Positions 49,738 through 58,946 of a stretch of DNA of 64,000 bases are shown piece after piece (the first letter of the stretch is position 1; the number at the start of each line of letters is the position of its first letter). The stretch spans positions 186,001 to 250,000 of the forward strand of contig JAOATK010000018.1 of the NCBI GenBank assembly GCA_030158115.1. The letters run 5' to 3'. The notes under the pieces were generated by a model. The model was not told the origin of the DNA, made no database searches, and was given only the letters and a program-made list of their open reading frames with translations. The stretch comes from Legionella sp. GTDB taxonomy: Bacteria > Pseudomonadota > Gammaproteobacteria > Legionellales > Legionellaceae. Position numbers and translations under genes: made by a program.

Positions 49738-50556
49738 TTAATAGATTTGGCAGTGCGCACAAAAAGCAGAATTTCGTCCCCCAATAATCAACGCCTCAAT
49801 CGGATTTTGGCATTGAAAACAGGGTTGGTTTTTTCGCCCATAGATTTTAAGTGAGATACGGAAATAACCAGGCTTCCCATCAAAAGCATAAAAATCACGC
49901 AGAGTAGTCCCCCCGCATTCTATGGCTTGTGCTAATACGGCTTTAATGTGTGTCACTAAAATATGACAAGCACTTTCACTGAGATTTTTACTGGGAGAAT
50001 TTGGATGAATCTTAGCAAGAAAGAGGCTTTCTGTGGCATAAATATTTCCTACACCTACGACAACCTCATTATCCATGATGAATGATTTAATGGGTTTACT
50101 TCTATTTTTTGTTCTCTGATATAGATACGTTCCATTAAATTCTTGAGATAAAGGCTCAGGACCTAGATGAGACAATAGGGGATGTTGATGAGGGTTTTGC
50201 TCTATATAAGTAAACAAACCAAAGCGTCGAGGGTCACAAAATCGCAGCGCTTGTCCATTCATGAGGACTAAAGTAACGTGGTCATGTTTTTCAGGCGGGG
50301 TATGGCTGGGAACAATGCGTAAATGCCCTGACATACCCAGATGAATGAGCAGATAGCCTTGAGAGAGTTCTATAAGAATATATTTAGCTCGGCGCGTAAC
50401 AGAAATAATCTTCTTTTTTACACAGCTCTCATGAATATGCTCAGGTACTGGCAAGCGCAGTCTTGAGTTTCGAACGATAATATCGCTAATTATTTGATTT
50501 TCCAAGTGGGGTTTGATCCCTTGCTTGGTTGTTTCAACCTCTGGTAATTCAGGCAT
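49738..50556 (-). CDS. mutM: Formamidopyrimidine-DNA glycosylase (Fpg/MutM)
   Basis: MutM removes 8-oxoguanine and ring-opened purines from DNA. The 272-residue product starts MPELPEVETTKQGI with catalytic P2 and E3. It has the lysine loop (RRAKYILIELSQGYLLIHLGM), the H2TH region (IMDNEVVVGVGNIYATESLF) and the C-terminal zinc finger C-x2-C ... C-x2-C (CFQCQNP, FCAHC). Its start overlaps the stop of the small membrane-protein gene by one base. Confidence 0.97.
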   Translation of the reverse strand: MPELPEVETTKQGIKPHLENQIISDIIVRNSRLRLPVPEHIHESCVKKKIISVTRRAKYILIELSQGYLLIHLGMSGHLRIVPSHTPPEKHDHVTLVLMNGQALRFCDPRRFGLFTYIEQNPHQHPLLSHLGPEPLSQEFNGTYLYQRTKNRSKPIKSFIMDNEVVVGVGNIYATESLFLAKIHPNSPSKNLSESACHILVTHIKAVLAQAIECGGTTLRDFYAFDGKPGYFRISLKIYGRKNQPCFQCQNPIEALIIGGRNSAFCAHCQIY

Positions 50557-50807
50557 TATTTTTTGTCATCATGCTCGATAATTCTTCCGTCAGACTTTTT
50601 AATCGGTTTGGATTTTTCGCTAACACTAGGGAGGATAAATTGTTTAATTAATGCGATTAACCAAAGAACAGCACCTATTATTAATCCCCAGATAACAACA
50701 TAAGAAAACATAAACAATAGACCTAAAAATAAGGCTATGGCCATTCCAGCGATGATAAATGGAATAATATTTTCAAAGATCTTTGGCACTTGAAATTTGT
50801 TGCTCAT
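50556..50807 (-). CDS. Small membrane protein, unknown function
   Basis: An 83-residue product with two adjacent hydrophobic helices (about 15-35 and 37-55, IIPFIIAGMAIALFLGLLFM and VVIWGLIIGAVLWLIALIKQ) and a basic, then acidic tail (KPIKKSDGRIIEHDDKK). I do not recognise the family. It overlaps the start of mutM by one base (TAATG), so it is the first gene of a small operon with mutM. A promoter could lie in the 182-base gap before the divergent desaturase gene. Confidence 0.7.
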   Translation of the reverse strand: MSNKFQVPKIFENIIPFIIAGMAIALFLGLLFMFSYVVIWGLIIGAVLWLIALIKQFILPSVSEKSKPIKKSDGRIIEHDDKK

Positions 50808-50989
50808 TACAGCACTCCAAAACAGGATTTCAGCTCATAATTATGGTCTACATTATAAAATGTTGCAATGTAATGAGTAAAAATGTGTTATGATTAGACG
50901 CTATGGACGTAGTTTAGGAGCTTTCGTTAAGGAAGTGACTACTAGTAAGGAAGGATTTTTCTTAAGTTTCCATTTGACGCGGAGCTATT

Positions 50990-52168
50990 ATGGTTTTCGG
51001 CTATCTGAATCTCTCTTTTTGGGGATACGTTATTGCAGGACTCATTTTAACGCAACTAACTATCGCTTCAGTAACAATTTACTTGCATCGTAATCAAACT
51101 CATAGAGCCTTGACGTTGCATCCAATTATTAGTCATTTTTTCCGCTTTTGGTTGTGGTTGACAACAGGTATGGTCACCGCTGATTGGGTTGCTATTCATC
51201 GTAAGCATCACGCAACAACAGACGTAGAAGGTGATCCTCATAGTCCAGTAGTTTTAGGCATTAAAAAAGTATTTTGGCAAGGAGCAGAGCTTTATCGAGC
51301 AGCTCGTAAAGATAAAGAAATGGTTGCTAAATATTCTCATGGTACACCAACAGATTGGCTAGAAAGAAAAATTTACTCTCCTCATTCTGCTAGGGGGATC
51401 CTATTAATGTTTTTTATTGATTTATTTTTATTTGGAGCGCCTGGAATAACTATTTGGGCAATTCAAATGATGTGGATTCCAATTTTTGCAGCCGGAGTAG
51501 TTAATGGCATAGGTCATTATTGGGGTTATAGGAATTTTGAATGTAAAGATGCTGCCACGAATATTATCCCTTGGGGGTTTTGGATAGGCGGAGAAGAGCT
51601 GCATAATAATCATCACACCTTTGCCTCCTCAGCTAAATTTTCTGTGAAATGGTGGGAATTTGATATGGGTTGGATGTATATCTGCATTCTTTCCTTCTTT
51701 GGTTTGGCTAAAGTAAAAAAATTACCTCCGAAGTTGGCTAGGCAAGAAGGCAAGCTGCAGGTAGATATAGATACCGTTAAAGCCGTCATTGCTAATCGCT
51801 TTCAAGTGATGTCTAATTATTATAAAAATGTTATTAGACCTATCTTGAAACAAGAAAATAATGCCGTGAATAACAAGGACGTGAAAAAGCTTTTTTCTCG
51901 TGCAGGCCGTTTATTACGTCGAGAAGATGCATTGTTGACAACCAAAGCAAAAGTTCGCCTCAATAAATTGTTGGAAGCTCGTGAACAATTACGCCTTGTG
52001 TATGCTTATAAGCAGTCCTTACAAAATGTTTGGATGAAAACAGCATCTTCCCAAAAGGAATTAATTGAGGCATTGCAACAGTGGTGTCGCCAGGCAGAGG
52101 AATCAGGTCTTGAAGTACTCAGACAATTCGCGCAGCAACTCAAAGGATATGTTCCTGTTACTGCATAG
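50990..52168 (+). CDS. Fatty acid desaturase (acyl-CoA/acyl-lipid delta-9 type)
   Basis: A 392-residue membrane di-iron desaturase. Three histidine boxes are present: HRNQTH (33-38), HRKHH (70-74) and HNNHH (205-209), with hydrophobic pairs of helices between. The C-terminal 170 residues are hydrophilic and helical, an extension seen in many proteobacterial desaturases. It introduces a double bond in membrane fatty acids. It stands alone, followed by a small hairpin repeat. Confidence 0.9.
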   Translation: MVFGYLNLSFWGYVIAGLILTQLTIASVTIYLHRNQTHRALTLHPIISHFFRFWLWLTTGMVTADWVAIHRKHHATTDVEGDPHSPVVLGIKKVFWQGAELYRAARKDKEMVAKYSHGTPTDWLERKIYSPHSARGILLMFFIDLFLFGAPGITIWAIQMMWIPIFAAGVVNGIGHYWGYRNFECKDAATNIIPWGFWIGGEELHNNHHTFASSAKFSVKWWEFDMGWMYICILSFFGLAKVKKLPPKLARQEGKLQVDIDTVKAVIANRFQVMSNYYKNVIRPILKQENNAVNNKDVKKLFSRAGRLLRREDALLTTKAKVRLNKLLEAREQLRLVYAYKQSLQNVWMKTASSQKELIEALQQWCRQAEESGLEVLRQFAQQLKGYVPVTA

Positions 52169-52186
52169 CCGCCCCGGTTAAAAACA

Positions 52187-52219
52187 GCCTGGATTACGCG
52201 CTTTGCACGCCATCCAGGC
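52187..52219. repeat. Short GCCTGGAT hairpin after the desaturase gene
   Basis: GCCTGGAT (52187-52194) and ATCCAGGC (52212-52219) are perfect arms around TACGCGCTTTGCACGCC. It shares the core of the dispersed hairpin family. Confidence 0.7.
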
Positions 52220-52315
52220 GATGATTTCAATTTTTTATCAGTTTCCTTGTTTTTAGTTGAGCTTCAACTATATTAAATTAAGATTCAATAATAAGAGTAA
52301 TAACAGGGAGTTATT

Positions 52316-53056
52316 ATGGCAAAGGGAGTCGCTATTATTACTGGTGGAACTGGTGGAATAGGCTCTGCAATTTGTCAGCGCCTTGCAGCAGATTATCAGG
52401 TGGTTGCTTGCTATTTCAAACAAGGGAACCATGAAGAGGCAAGGCAATGGCAAGAAACGCAGCAAAGACTTGGTTTTGATATCGATATCAGTTACGGAGA
52501 TCTCGCTCAATACGCTGAGTGTGAGCACTTAATAGATCAAGTTGTTGAGCGATATGGTCGTATCGATGTCCTTGTGAACAATGCAGGGATTACTCAAGAT
52601 AGTTGTTTTAAAAAAATGACCCCTGAACAATGGCATCAGGTGCTTGATGCTAACTTAACCAGTGTTTTTAATATGACACGTCATGTTATTTCACATATGC
52701 TGGATAAAGGCCATGGTCGGATCGTTAGTATTTCCTCTATTAATGGACGTAAAGGGCAGTTTGGTCAATGTAATTATGCTTCAACTAAAGCGGCATTATT
52801 TGGATTTACTAAAAGCCTGGCTTTAGAGGTGGCAGACAAAGGTATTACGGTCAATACTATCTCACCAGGATATATAGAAACATCCATGACCGCTCACTTA
52901 AAAAAAGAAACATTAGATACAATTATCGCTCATATTCCTGTTGGTCGATTGGGGCATCCAAAAGAAATTGCCGAGGCGGTAGCCTTCCTGGTCTCGCCAG
53001 ATAGTGGCTTTATTACAGGGGCTAATTTGGATGTTAATGGGGGTCAATATATGTAA
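52316..53056 (+). CDS. phaB: Acetoacetyl-CoA reductase (PhaB-type SDR), copy 1
   Basis: A 246-residue short-chain dehydrogenase with the cofactor loop TGGTGGIG (9-16), VLVNNAGIT and the catalytic set S141, Y154 and K158 (NYASTKAA). PhaB reduces acetoacetyl-CoA to (R)-3-hydroxybutyryl-CoA with NADPH for polyhydroxybutyrate. The PHA assignment is supported by the second copy, the PhaR-type regulator and the phasin just downstream. FabG-like enzymes are the alternative by sequence alone. AGGGAG precedes the ATG. Confidence 0.85.
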   Translation: MAKGVAIITGGTGGIGSAICQRLAADYQVVACYFKQGNHEEARQWQETQQRLGFDIDISYGDLAQYAECEHLIDQVVERYGRIDVLVNNAGITQDSCFKKMTPEQWHQVLDANLTSVFNMTRHVISHMLDKGHGRIVSISSINGRKGQFGQCNYASTKAALFGFTKSLALEVADKGITVNTISPGYIETSMTAHLKKETLDTIIAHIPVGRLGHPKEIAEAVAFLVSPDSGFITGANLDVNGGQYM

Positions 53057-53098
53057 CACTCTTATCAGGTTGTCATCATCAATTATCGCAGGAGTGTT

Positions 53099-53845
53099 AT
53101 GCAAAAAAATAATGTGGTTTTAATTACTGGTGGAACAGGTGATATTGGTACAGCCATTGCCAAACAATTAGATGCGACTTACAAACATGTTATTGCACTT
53201 GATTTGATTTCTGTAGAGCGAGGTCAGGCCTGGCAAGAAGAGCTCATTCGCGAAGAATACAACAACATTTCTTTTCGTCATATGGATGTTACTGATTTTG
53301 ATGAGTGCGAACGAGTCATTCATGCCATTATTAATGAACTTGGCCCTATTGACGTCTTAATTAACAACGCAGGCATTACCCGAGATGCAGTTTTTACTAA
53401 AATGACTAAACAGCAATGGGATGAAGTCTTGCGTGTCAATCTTGATGGAATGTTTAACGTCACTCGTCAAGTAGTTGAAAGTATGAGAGAGCATGAGTCA
53501 GGACGCATTGTGAATGTTTCTTCTGTGAATGCTCAAAAAGGACAGTTTTCACAGGCGAATTATGCGGCTTCAAAAGCAGGTGTCTATGGTTTTACCAAAA
53601 GTTTAGCGCAAGAATTAATGAGCAAAAACATTACGGTGAATAGTATTTCTCCTGGCTATGTGGATACGCGATTGATGAAAGGCATTCGTCCTGATATTTT
53701 AGCTTCGATTATTGCACAGATTCCAGCAAAACGTTTAGCGGACCCTATTGAAATAGCGTGGGCCGTGGAGTTTTTGATTGGTGAGAAGAGTCGATATATT
53801 ACCGGAGCAAACCTAAGCATTAACGGTGGCTTGCATATGTATTAG
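53099..53845 (+). CDS. phaB: Acetoacetyl-CoA reductase (PhaB-type SDR), copy 2
   Basis: A 248-residue paralogue of the preceding gene, with TGGTGDIG, VLINNAGIT, and Y155 and K159 in NYAASKAG. The C-terminus YITGANLSINGG matches the first copy (FITGANLDVNGG). The two lie 42 bases apart, a tandem duplication that has clearly diverged. It may differ in chain-length or cofactor preference. AGGAG precedes the ATG. Confidence 0.85.
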   Translation: MQKNNVVLITGGTGDIGTAIAKQLDATYKHVIALDLISVERGQAWQEELIREEYNNISFRHMDVTDFDECERVIHAIINELGPIDVLINNAGITRDAVFTKMTKQQWDEVLRVNLDGMFNVTRQVVESMREHESGRIVNVSSVNAQKGQFSQANYAASKAGVYGFTKSLAQELMSKNITVNSISPGYVDTRLMKGIRPDILASIIAQIPAKRLADPIEIAWAVEFLIGEKSRYITGANLSINGGLHMY

Positions 53846-53862
53846 TGACATAAGAGAAAAAA

Positions 53863-54261
53863 ATGACTCGATTAATAAAAAAATATAAAAACCGCAGACT
53901 CTATGATACAGAAGTCAGCCAATACATTACCGTAGAGCAGTTGCAGCGTTATGTAGTAGAAGGAGTTTCCTTTAAAGTAGAAGATTCTACTACTGGTAAC
54001 GATCTAACTAATCTCACCTTGTTACAAATTATTGTCGAAATGGAATCAGGAGCAACGCAGTTTTTGTCCCCAGACATTTTGCGACAAATTATTTCTTTAG
54101 CGAATCATCCTATGCATGCCTCGTTAAAAAGCATGATGGAGCAAATGTTTCAAACAATGGAGGCTCCTTTAAAGAATAATCCTTATGCGCAGGCCGCTGA
54201 GACCTGGAGTCAACAAATGCAAAAAATGATGCAACAATGGCAGGGTATATTTAAAGGCTAA
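53863..54261 (+). CDS. phaR: PHA synthesis regulator PhaR/PhbF
   Basis: A 132-residue protein with the PhaR N-terminal DNA-binding motif (RLIKKYKNRRLYDTEVSQYI), followed by the PHB-accumulation-regulator domain (VEGVSFKVEDSTTGNDLTN, LQIIVEME). The C-terminus is rich in M and Q. PhaR proteins bind PHB granules and repress phasin genes. It lies 17 bases after phaB copy 2, in the same operon. Confidence 0.9.
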   Translation: MTRLIKKYKNRRLYDTEVSQYITVEQLQRYVVEGVSFKVEDSTTGNDLTNLTLLQIIVEMESGATQFLSPDILRQIISLANHPMHASLKSMMEQMFQTMEAPLKNNPYAQAAETWSQQMQKMMQQWQGIFKG

Positions 54262-54365
54262 GTACATGATGTTGCATAGCAGCAATGATCTGTGCGATTT
54301 GTTGACAAAAGCGATGGGTGTAGACTATTATTTGATTGTGCAGTGCAACATTTTGGGGATAAGTC

Positions 54366-54656
54366 ATGAGCCAATATAATTTTGATAAGTGGACTGAAGT
54401 CGCTAAAAAACTACAAGAACCTTTCCAAGCGATTGCTGAATTAAATGTTAAAACCTTACAGGGTATTAACTATATTAAACCAATAGAGCTTGCGAGCATC
54501 AAAAAACCAGAAGAACTATTAGAAAAACAAATTAATTTGGCTATGGAAAATGGTCATAAAGCCCTAGAGTATATGCAAAAATCGTTTCAAATTTTGGAAA
54601 GTGCTATGCTAGGAGTGGTTGAGGAAGCTAAAAAAGCAACGACAGAAAAAAAATAA
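54366..54656 (+). CDS. phaP: Phasin family protein
   Basis: A 96-residue, largely helical amphipathic protein typical of small phasins (FQAIAELNVKTLQGINYIKP, then a lysine- and glutamate-rich C-terminus). Phasins coat polyhydroxybutyrate granules. It stands 104 bases after phaR, far enough for its own PhaR-controlled promoter. A terminator follows. Confidence 0.8.
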   Translation: MSQYNFDKWTEVAKKLQEPFQAIAELNVKTLQGINYIKPIELASIKKPEELLEKQINLAMENGHKALEYMQKSFQILESAMLGVVEEAKKATTEKK

Positions 54657-54668
54657 TGTCATACCGTA

Positions 54669-54695
54669 TCCTGGTTGAAAACAACCAGGATTTTC
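54669..54695 (+). terminator. Intrinsic terminator after the phasin gene
   Basis: TCCTGGTTG-AAAA-CAACCAGGA is a perfect 9-bp stem with a four-base loop followed by TTTT. It lies 12 bases after the stop codon. Confidence 0.75.
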
Positions 54696-54849
54696 AGTGA
54701 GTTCATCGAGTTTTAAATCACTCATTTTCTATCTCTTAATAAAACCTTAATAAACTTTGATTATAATTTGACCTGTTTTATCATAAATGTGCCAATGAGG
54801 CGCGATAAACAAGATGTTAAATCTTATTTAAATAAATTAGGGAAATAAT

Positions 54850-55206
54850 ATGTTTAAATTTTTAAATCTAATTTTTTTTGTTGTGATCAGTCTATTAAGC
54901 AACTCAGTTTATGCACAAAAAACAATTATGCTTAGTGCGAATGAAGCTAAATCTTTAGCTAATCCTGTTCCTTGGACCGTCAAAGCAACTTGCAATATCC
55001 ACGGCACAGAAAAAACCCATAGTAAAATTAGAATCGTGGTTTTAAAAAATCATGGCGTTGTTAATGGGAAAAATTTATCAAGTGGTCAAGGTACCTCAGT
55101 TACTGTAAAAAATCACAGCAATATTTCTGTAAGTGCAGAAGCCGGGACTGAAATTAATTTAATAAATTTAAGTTCAGAAGGTTTACAAGCAGTATGTAAC
55201 AGTTAG
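54850..55206 (+). CDS. Hypothetical secreted protein
   Basis: A 118-residue protein with a clear signal peptide (MFKFLNLIFFVVISLLSNSV, YAQ, cleavage after A22). The mature part is about 96 residues, beta-rich in appearance, with two cysteines (C48 and C116) that could form a disulfide joining the two ends. I do not recognise the family. RBS AGGGAA lies seven bases before the ATG. It is flanked by the PHA genes and lptF without obvious linkage to either. Confidence 0.65.
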   Translation: MFKFLNLIFFVVISLLSNSVYAQKTIMLSANEAKSLANPVPWTVKATCNIHGTEKTHSKIRIVVLKNHGVVNGKNLSSGQGTSVTVKNHSNISVSAEAGTEINLINLSSEGLQAVCNS

Positions 55207-55306
55207 TTTTTAAGCTTTTAGTAGAATCGATAGCGAAGAAGCAGTATTTTCAGGTAGAATAGGGGTATATTTTTATGTGAATACCCCTTGTATGTTGGAG
55301 TACTGA

Positions 55307-56386
55307 GTGATCATTTTTCGCTATTTAGCCAAAGAAGTGTTTCTCACGCTTATCTCGTTAACATCCATACTCATGCTCATTTTTTTAAGCAATCAACTCA
55401 TTCAATATTTAAATCGAGCGGCCTCTGGAAGTATTCCAGGAGTCATTATTATGAAATTAATGATGCTCGAATTACCTACTTTATTGAGTCTTCTTATCCC
55501 GCTTGGTTTTTATATTTCGATGTTACTTGCTTATGGACGATTATACGCTGAAAGTGAAATGACGGTTTTACGTGCTTGTGGCTATGGGCCTAATCAGTTG
55601 CTAAAGCATAGTTTTATTATGGCAGGATTTATTACTATTATCGTGGCTATTGTCATGCTGTGGATGACGCCGCATATTTATATAGAGCGTGCTAAATTAT
55701 TGCGAGCTACTGGGATACAAACTCTAGTACAGACTATTATACCGGGTCGTTTTAACGCAATTAATGGCGGTCAGGAAGTATTTTATGTGCAATCCATGAG
55801 CCGTAATCATACCCAAGCAGAACAAATTTTTTTGGCCAAGCGTAGCAGCCAAGATGATAAAGTACGTTGGGATGTTTTATGGGCGGATAAAGCATTTGCA
55901 GAAACAGATAAAAAGACCCAAGAAGATTATATTATTTTAAAAAATGGCGAAGAATATCAAGGAACACCCGGCAAAGCAGACTACCAAATTGCTGAATTTG
56001 GTGAATATAGAGCGCGTTTACCACACCCTGAAGTACACATCAATGACGATTTACGTACGGCCAGCACAGCAAGCTTATGGCCTTTAATTAATGCCAACCC
56101 TTCGAAATCTGCCGAATTGCAATGGCGCTTATCTATTCCTCTAATGGTTCTTACTTTAACTTTAATTGCGGTACCACTTAGTCGCATTAATCCACGATCT
56201 GGAAAATATGCTAAATTATTTCCAGCGATTATTATTTATATTTTGTATGCCAACTTCATGTTTGTTGGCCGAAATGCGATTGTTTCAGGGGTTATTCCGC
56301 AGTGGATAGGGCTTTGGTGGATTCATCTTCTGGTGGCGGCACTGGGGTGTTTATTCATTTGGTATAATCGGGTGAAGTTAGCATGA
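55307..56386 (+). CDS. lptF: Lipopolysaccharide export permease LptF
   Basis: LptF and LptG form the inner-membrane part of the LptBFG ABC transporter that extracts LPS. The 359-residue product begins with GTG (MIIFRYLAKEVFLTLISLTS). It has three N-terminal TM helices with the coupling segment MTVLRACGYGPNQL, a periplasmic beta-jellyroll and three C-terminal TM helices. The start has AGTACTGA upstream, a weak site. The stop overlaps the lptG start by four bases. Confidence 0.93.
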   Translation: MIIFRYLAKEVFLTLISLTSILMLIFLSNQLIQYLNRAASGSIPGVIIMKLMMLELPTLLSLLIPLGFYISMLLAYGRLYAESEMTVLRACGYGPNQLLKHSFIMAGFITIIVAIVMLWMTPHIYIERAKLLRATGIQTLVQTIIPGRFNAINGGQEVFYVQSMSRNHTQAEQIFLAKRSSQDDKVRWDVLWADKAFAETDKKTQEDYIILKNGEEYQGTPGKADYQIAEFGEYRARLPHPEVHINDDLRTASTASLWPLINANPSKSAELQWRLSIPLMVLTLTLIAVPLSRINPRSGKYAKLFPAIIIYILYANFMFVGRNAIVSGVIPQWIGLWWIHLLVAALGCLFIWYNRVKLA

Positions 56387-57447
56387 AAATACTAGAGCGC
56401 TACATAGCAAAAACAGTTCTTGCCTCAATTGGCTTAGTGACTTTAATGTTGATAGGGCTTCAGATTTTTATTTTATTTGTCAATCAATTAGGTGAGTTAG
56501 GCCGAGTTGATTATGGAATCATGCAAGCGGCTTTTTTTGTTTTGTTGCAAATACCCTATCAAATCTATTTATTCTTTCCAATGGCTAGTTTGCTTGGTTG
56601 TTTAATTGGATTAGGGGTGATGGCCAATCACAGTGAGTTGGTGATAATGCGCGCCTCAGGAATGTCTATATTACAAATTACTGGAGCAGTGTTAAAAGCT
56701 TCTTTGATATTGATCATTTTTGTGACCATTTTGGGTGAAACAGTAGTGCCGTACTTGTCGCACTATGCCAATGATTATAAAACCACCGCGCTAAGTGGTG
56801 GGCAGGCGCTTAGAACCTCTAAAGGTTTTTGGTTGCGCTATGGGGATGATTTTATTTCAATTGGTATTGTTTTGCCGGGTCCTTTATTAAAAGATGTTTA
56901 TCAATTTCGTTTTGACAAGGCACATCATTTAAAATTGTCTCGCTATATTAGTGAGGCAAAATATACAGAGCAAGGTTGGATGGCGACTGATGTGCAACAG
57001 ACGGAATTTGAGCTTAATCAGACTAGGGCTCGATCTTTTGCTACCCTAACCTGGGATGTTCCGGTAAAACCTAAGATTTTAGCGATTAATAGTATTGAGC
57101 CGGATGAAATGACTTTGCATGAATTAAATCGTTACATTAGAGAGCAAAAACGCAGCTACCAAAATGTGCATACTTATCAATTTGCTTTTTTGCAAAGAAT
57201 TATTCAACCGATTACCACGATGGTCATGATGATTTTGGCGATCCCATTTATATTTGGGCCCTTGCGTTCTTCTAGTATGGGCTCTAAATTATTAGTAGGA
57301 GCGGGGGTGGGATTTGGCTTTCATATTTTAAGCCGTTTTTTCGGACCAATGAGTACCGTCTTTCAATTGCCACCAGAGCTTGCAGCCTTAGGCCCCACGT
57401 TATTTTTTGCCTTGCTTGGGCTTTATTTAATGCGTCGTGTTCGCTAG
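56383..57447 (+). CDS. lptG: Lipopolysaccharide export permease LptG
   Basis: The 354-residue partner of LptF has the same layout: N-terminal TMs, the coupling helix segment ELVIMRASGMSILQI, a periplasmic jellyroll and C-terminal TMs (TTMVMMILAIPFIFGPLRSS). Overlaps lptF (ATGA). It is convergent with the flavoprotein gene that follows. Confidence 0.93.
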   Translation: MKILERYIAKTVLASIGLVTLMLIGLQIFILFVNQLGELGRVDYGIMQAAFFVLLQIPYQIYLFFPMASLLGCLIGLGVMANHSELVIMRASGMSILQITGAVLKASLILIIFVTILGETVVPYLSHYANDYKTTALSGGQALRTSKGFWLRYGDDFISIGIVLPGPLLKDVYQFRFDKAHHLKLSRYISEAKYTEQGWMATDVQQTEFELNQTRARSFATLTWDVPVKPKILAINSIEPDEMTLHELNRYIREQKRSYQNVHTYQFAFLQRIIQPITTMVMMILAIPFIFGPLRSSSMGSKLLVGAGVGFGFHILSRFFGPMSTVFQLPPELAALGPTLFFALLGLYLMRRVR

Positions 57448-57531
57448 CAATATTGGGTGAGTAAATTAATAACGTTCCGAACTTTAAAACTACAGAGAGC
57501 TGTTTTGGCGACGGTGATGCTACATTGGAAT

Positions 57532-58707
57532 CTAAACCACTTGACCAGCTGCCCAACCTGATGACCAAGCCCATTGAAAATTATAGCCTCCAAGCCACCC
57601 TGTTACGTCCAATGCTTCACCGATGAAATAAAGCCCAGGTACTTCATTAGCTTCCATGGTTTTTGAGGAAATGGCATGGCAGTCTACGCCACCAATAGTT
57701 ACCTCTGCCGTGCGATAACCTTCTGTTCCGCTTGGTTTAACCCGCCAGGAATGAATAGATTTAGCAACGGTTTCTAACTCCTGGTTAGAGAGTTCTGCTA
57801 GTTTTTTTTCCCCTATCATGGCTGGTATAAAGAGCTCCACGACGCGTTTGGGTAAGTGTAAAGATAGGATAGAGTTTAATTGTTTTTGAGGTTTTTCGAT
57901 GCGCTCAGTCTTCAACACTTCAAAAAGCGCTATTTCTGGTAATAAATTAATAAAAATTTCTTGACCAGGATGCCAATAAGATGACAGTTGCAAAATAGCA
58001 GGTCCACTTAATCCTCGGTGTGTAAATAAAATATTTTCTCGAAATGCTTGGTGCTTGTTGCTTACTAGGCTGTCTATGCCTATTCCTGATAGGGGTGCTA
58101 TTTTTTCTTTCATCGGAACATCAAGAGTTAGAGGAACAAGTCCGGCGCGTGTGGGCAAGACGTTAATCCCAAATTGTTCGGCAATTTTATAGGCAAAAGG
58201 GCTTGCTCCCATAGTAGGGATCGATAAACCGCCACTGGCAATAACCAACGATGTGCAATGAAATTTACCGTGAGTAGTATGAACTTTAAGATCTTGTTCG
58301 TGTTGAATTTTTTCAATGCGGGTTGATGTGCTGATGGAAACACCGGCTTTATCGCATTCTTTAAGCAACATTTCTACAATGTCTTTTGATTTATTATCAC
58401 AAAATAATTGACCTAAAGTTTTTTCATGGAATGGAATAGCGTGTTTTTTAACTAATTCAATAAAATCCCATTGGGTGTATCGGGTTAAAGCTGATTTTAA
58501 AAAATGCGGGTTAGTGGAATTGTATTTTTCAGGCTCTATATAATAATTAGTAAAATTACAGCGCCCACCACCTGACATGAGAATCTTTTTACCCACCTTA
58601 TTCGCGTGATCCAGTACCAATACCTTGCGTCCACGCTTGCCTGCCTCAATAGCGCACATTAATCCGGCAGCACCAGCGCCAATGATAATGACATCAACTT
58701 TTTCCAT
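57532..58707 (-). CDS. HI0933-like NAD(P)/FAD-dependent oxidoreductase
   Basis: A 391-residue flavoprotein of the HI0933 family. The FAD fold is at the N-terminus (VDVIIIGAGAAGLMCAIEAG), followed by KKILMSGGGRCNFTN, a family signature, IASGGLSIPTMGASPFAYKI and the C-terminal FAD contact GLYFIGEALDVTGWLGGYNF. The substrate is not established for most members. I start it at the ATG ending at 58707 (MEKVDV), six codons after an alternative. Confidence 0.9.
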   Translation of the reverse strand: MEKVDVIIIGAGAAGLMCAIEAGKRGRKVLVLDHANKVGKKILMSGGGRCNFTNYYIEPEKYNSTNPHFLKSALTRYTQWDFIELVKKHAIPFHEKTLGQLFCDNKSKDIVEMLLKECDKAGVSISTSTRIEKIQHEQDLKVHTTHGKFHCTSLVIASGGLSIPTMGASPFAYKIAEQFGINVLPTRAGLVPLTLDVPMKEKIAPLSGIGIDSLVSNKHQAFRENILFTHRGLSGPAILQLSSYWHPGQEIFINLLPEIALFEVLKTERIEKPQKQLNSILSLHLPKRVVELFIPAMIGEKKLAELSNQELETVAKSIHSWRVKPSGTEGYRTAEVTIGGVDCHAISSKTMEANEVPGLYFIGEALDVTGWLGGYNFQWAWSSGWAAGQVV

Positions 58708-58885
58708 TCTTAGAGCACAACTCATTCAATTTCAGCAGGGCTCAAGGGTATCATGGGGGCATATAGAACTCAAAATACACAGGGCTGAAGGTGTGTGATT
58801 TTCCTTTTTCTTTGTGGAGATAACGAAAATAATAGCGAAAACAAAAAGCCCATTTTATATTTATTTGTGCCACTTTGTTTTTTAT

Positions 58886-58914
58886 TTGATTGATATGGGT
58901 ATATTTGTTATAAT
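58886..58914 (+). promoter_or_regulatory. Predicted promoter of the 58947 gene
   Basis: TTGATT (58886-58891) and TATAAT (58909-58914) are separated by 17 bases, a standard sigma-70 layout. The start codon of the following gene is 33 bases downstream. Confidence 0.5.
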
Positions 58915-58946
58915 TGCGTGGGTTTATAATTTTTTGGAGTAAAAGA

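Noticed and set aside
50890..51093. Plus-strand frame upstream of and overlapping the desaturase start
   Set aside because: It overlaps the desaturase in another frame and its protein has no recognisable features. The desaturase start is supported by its membrane helix and histidine boxes.
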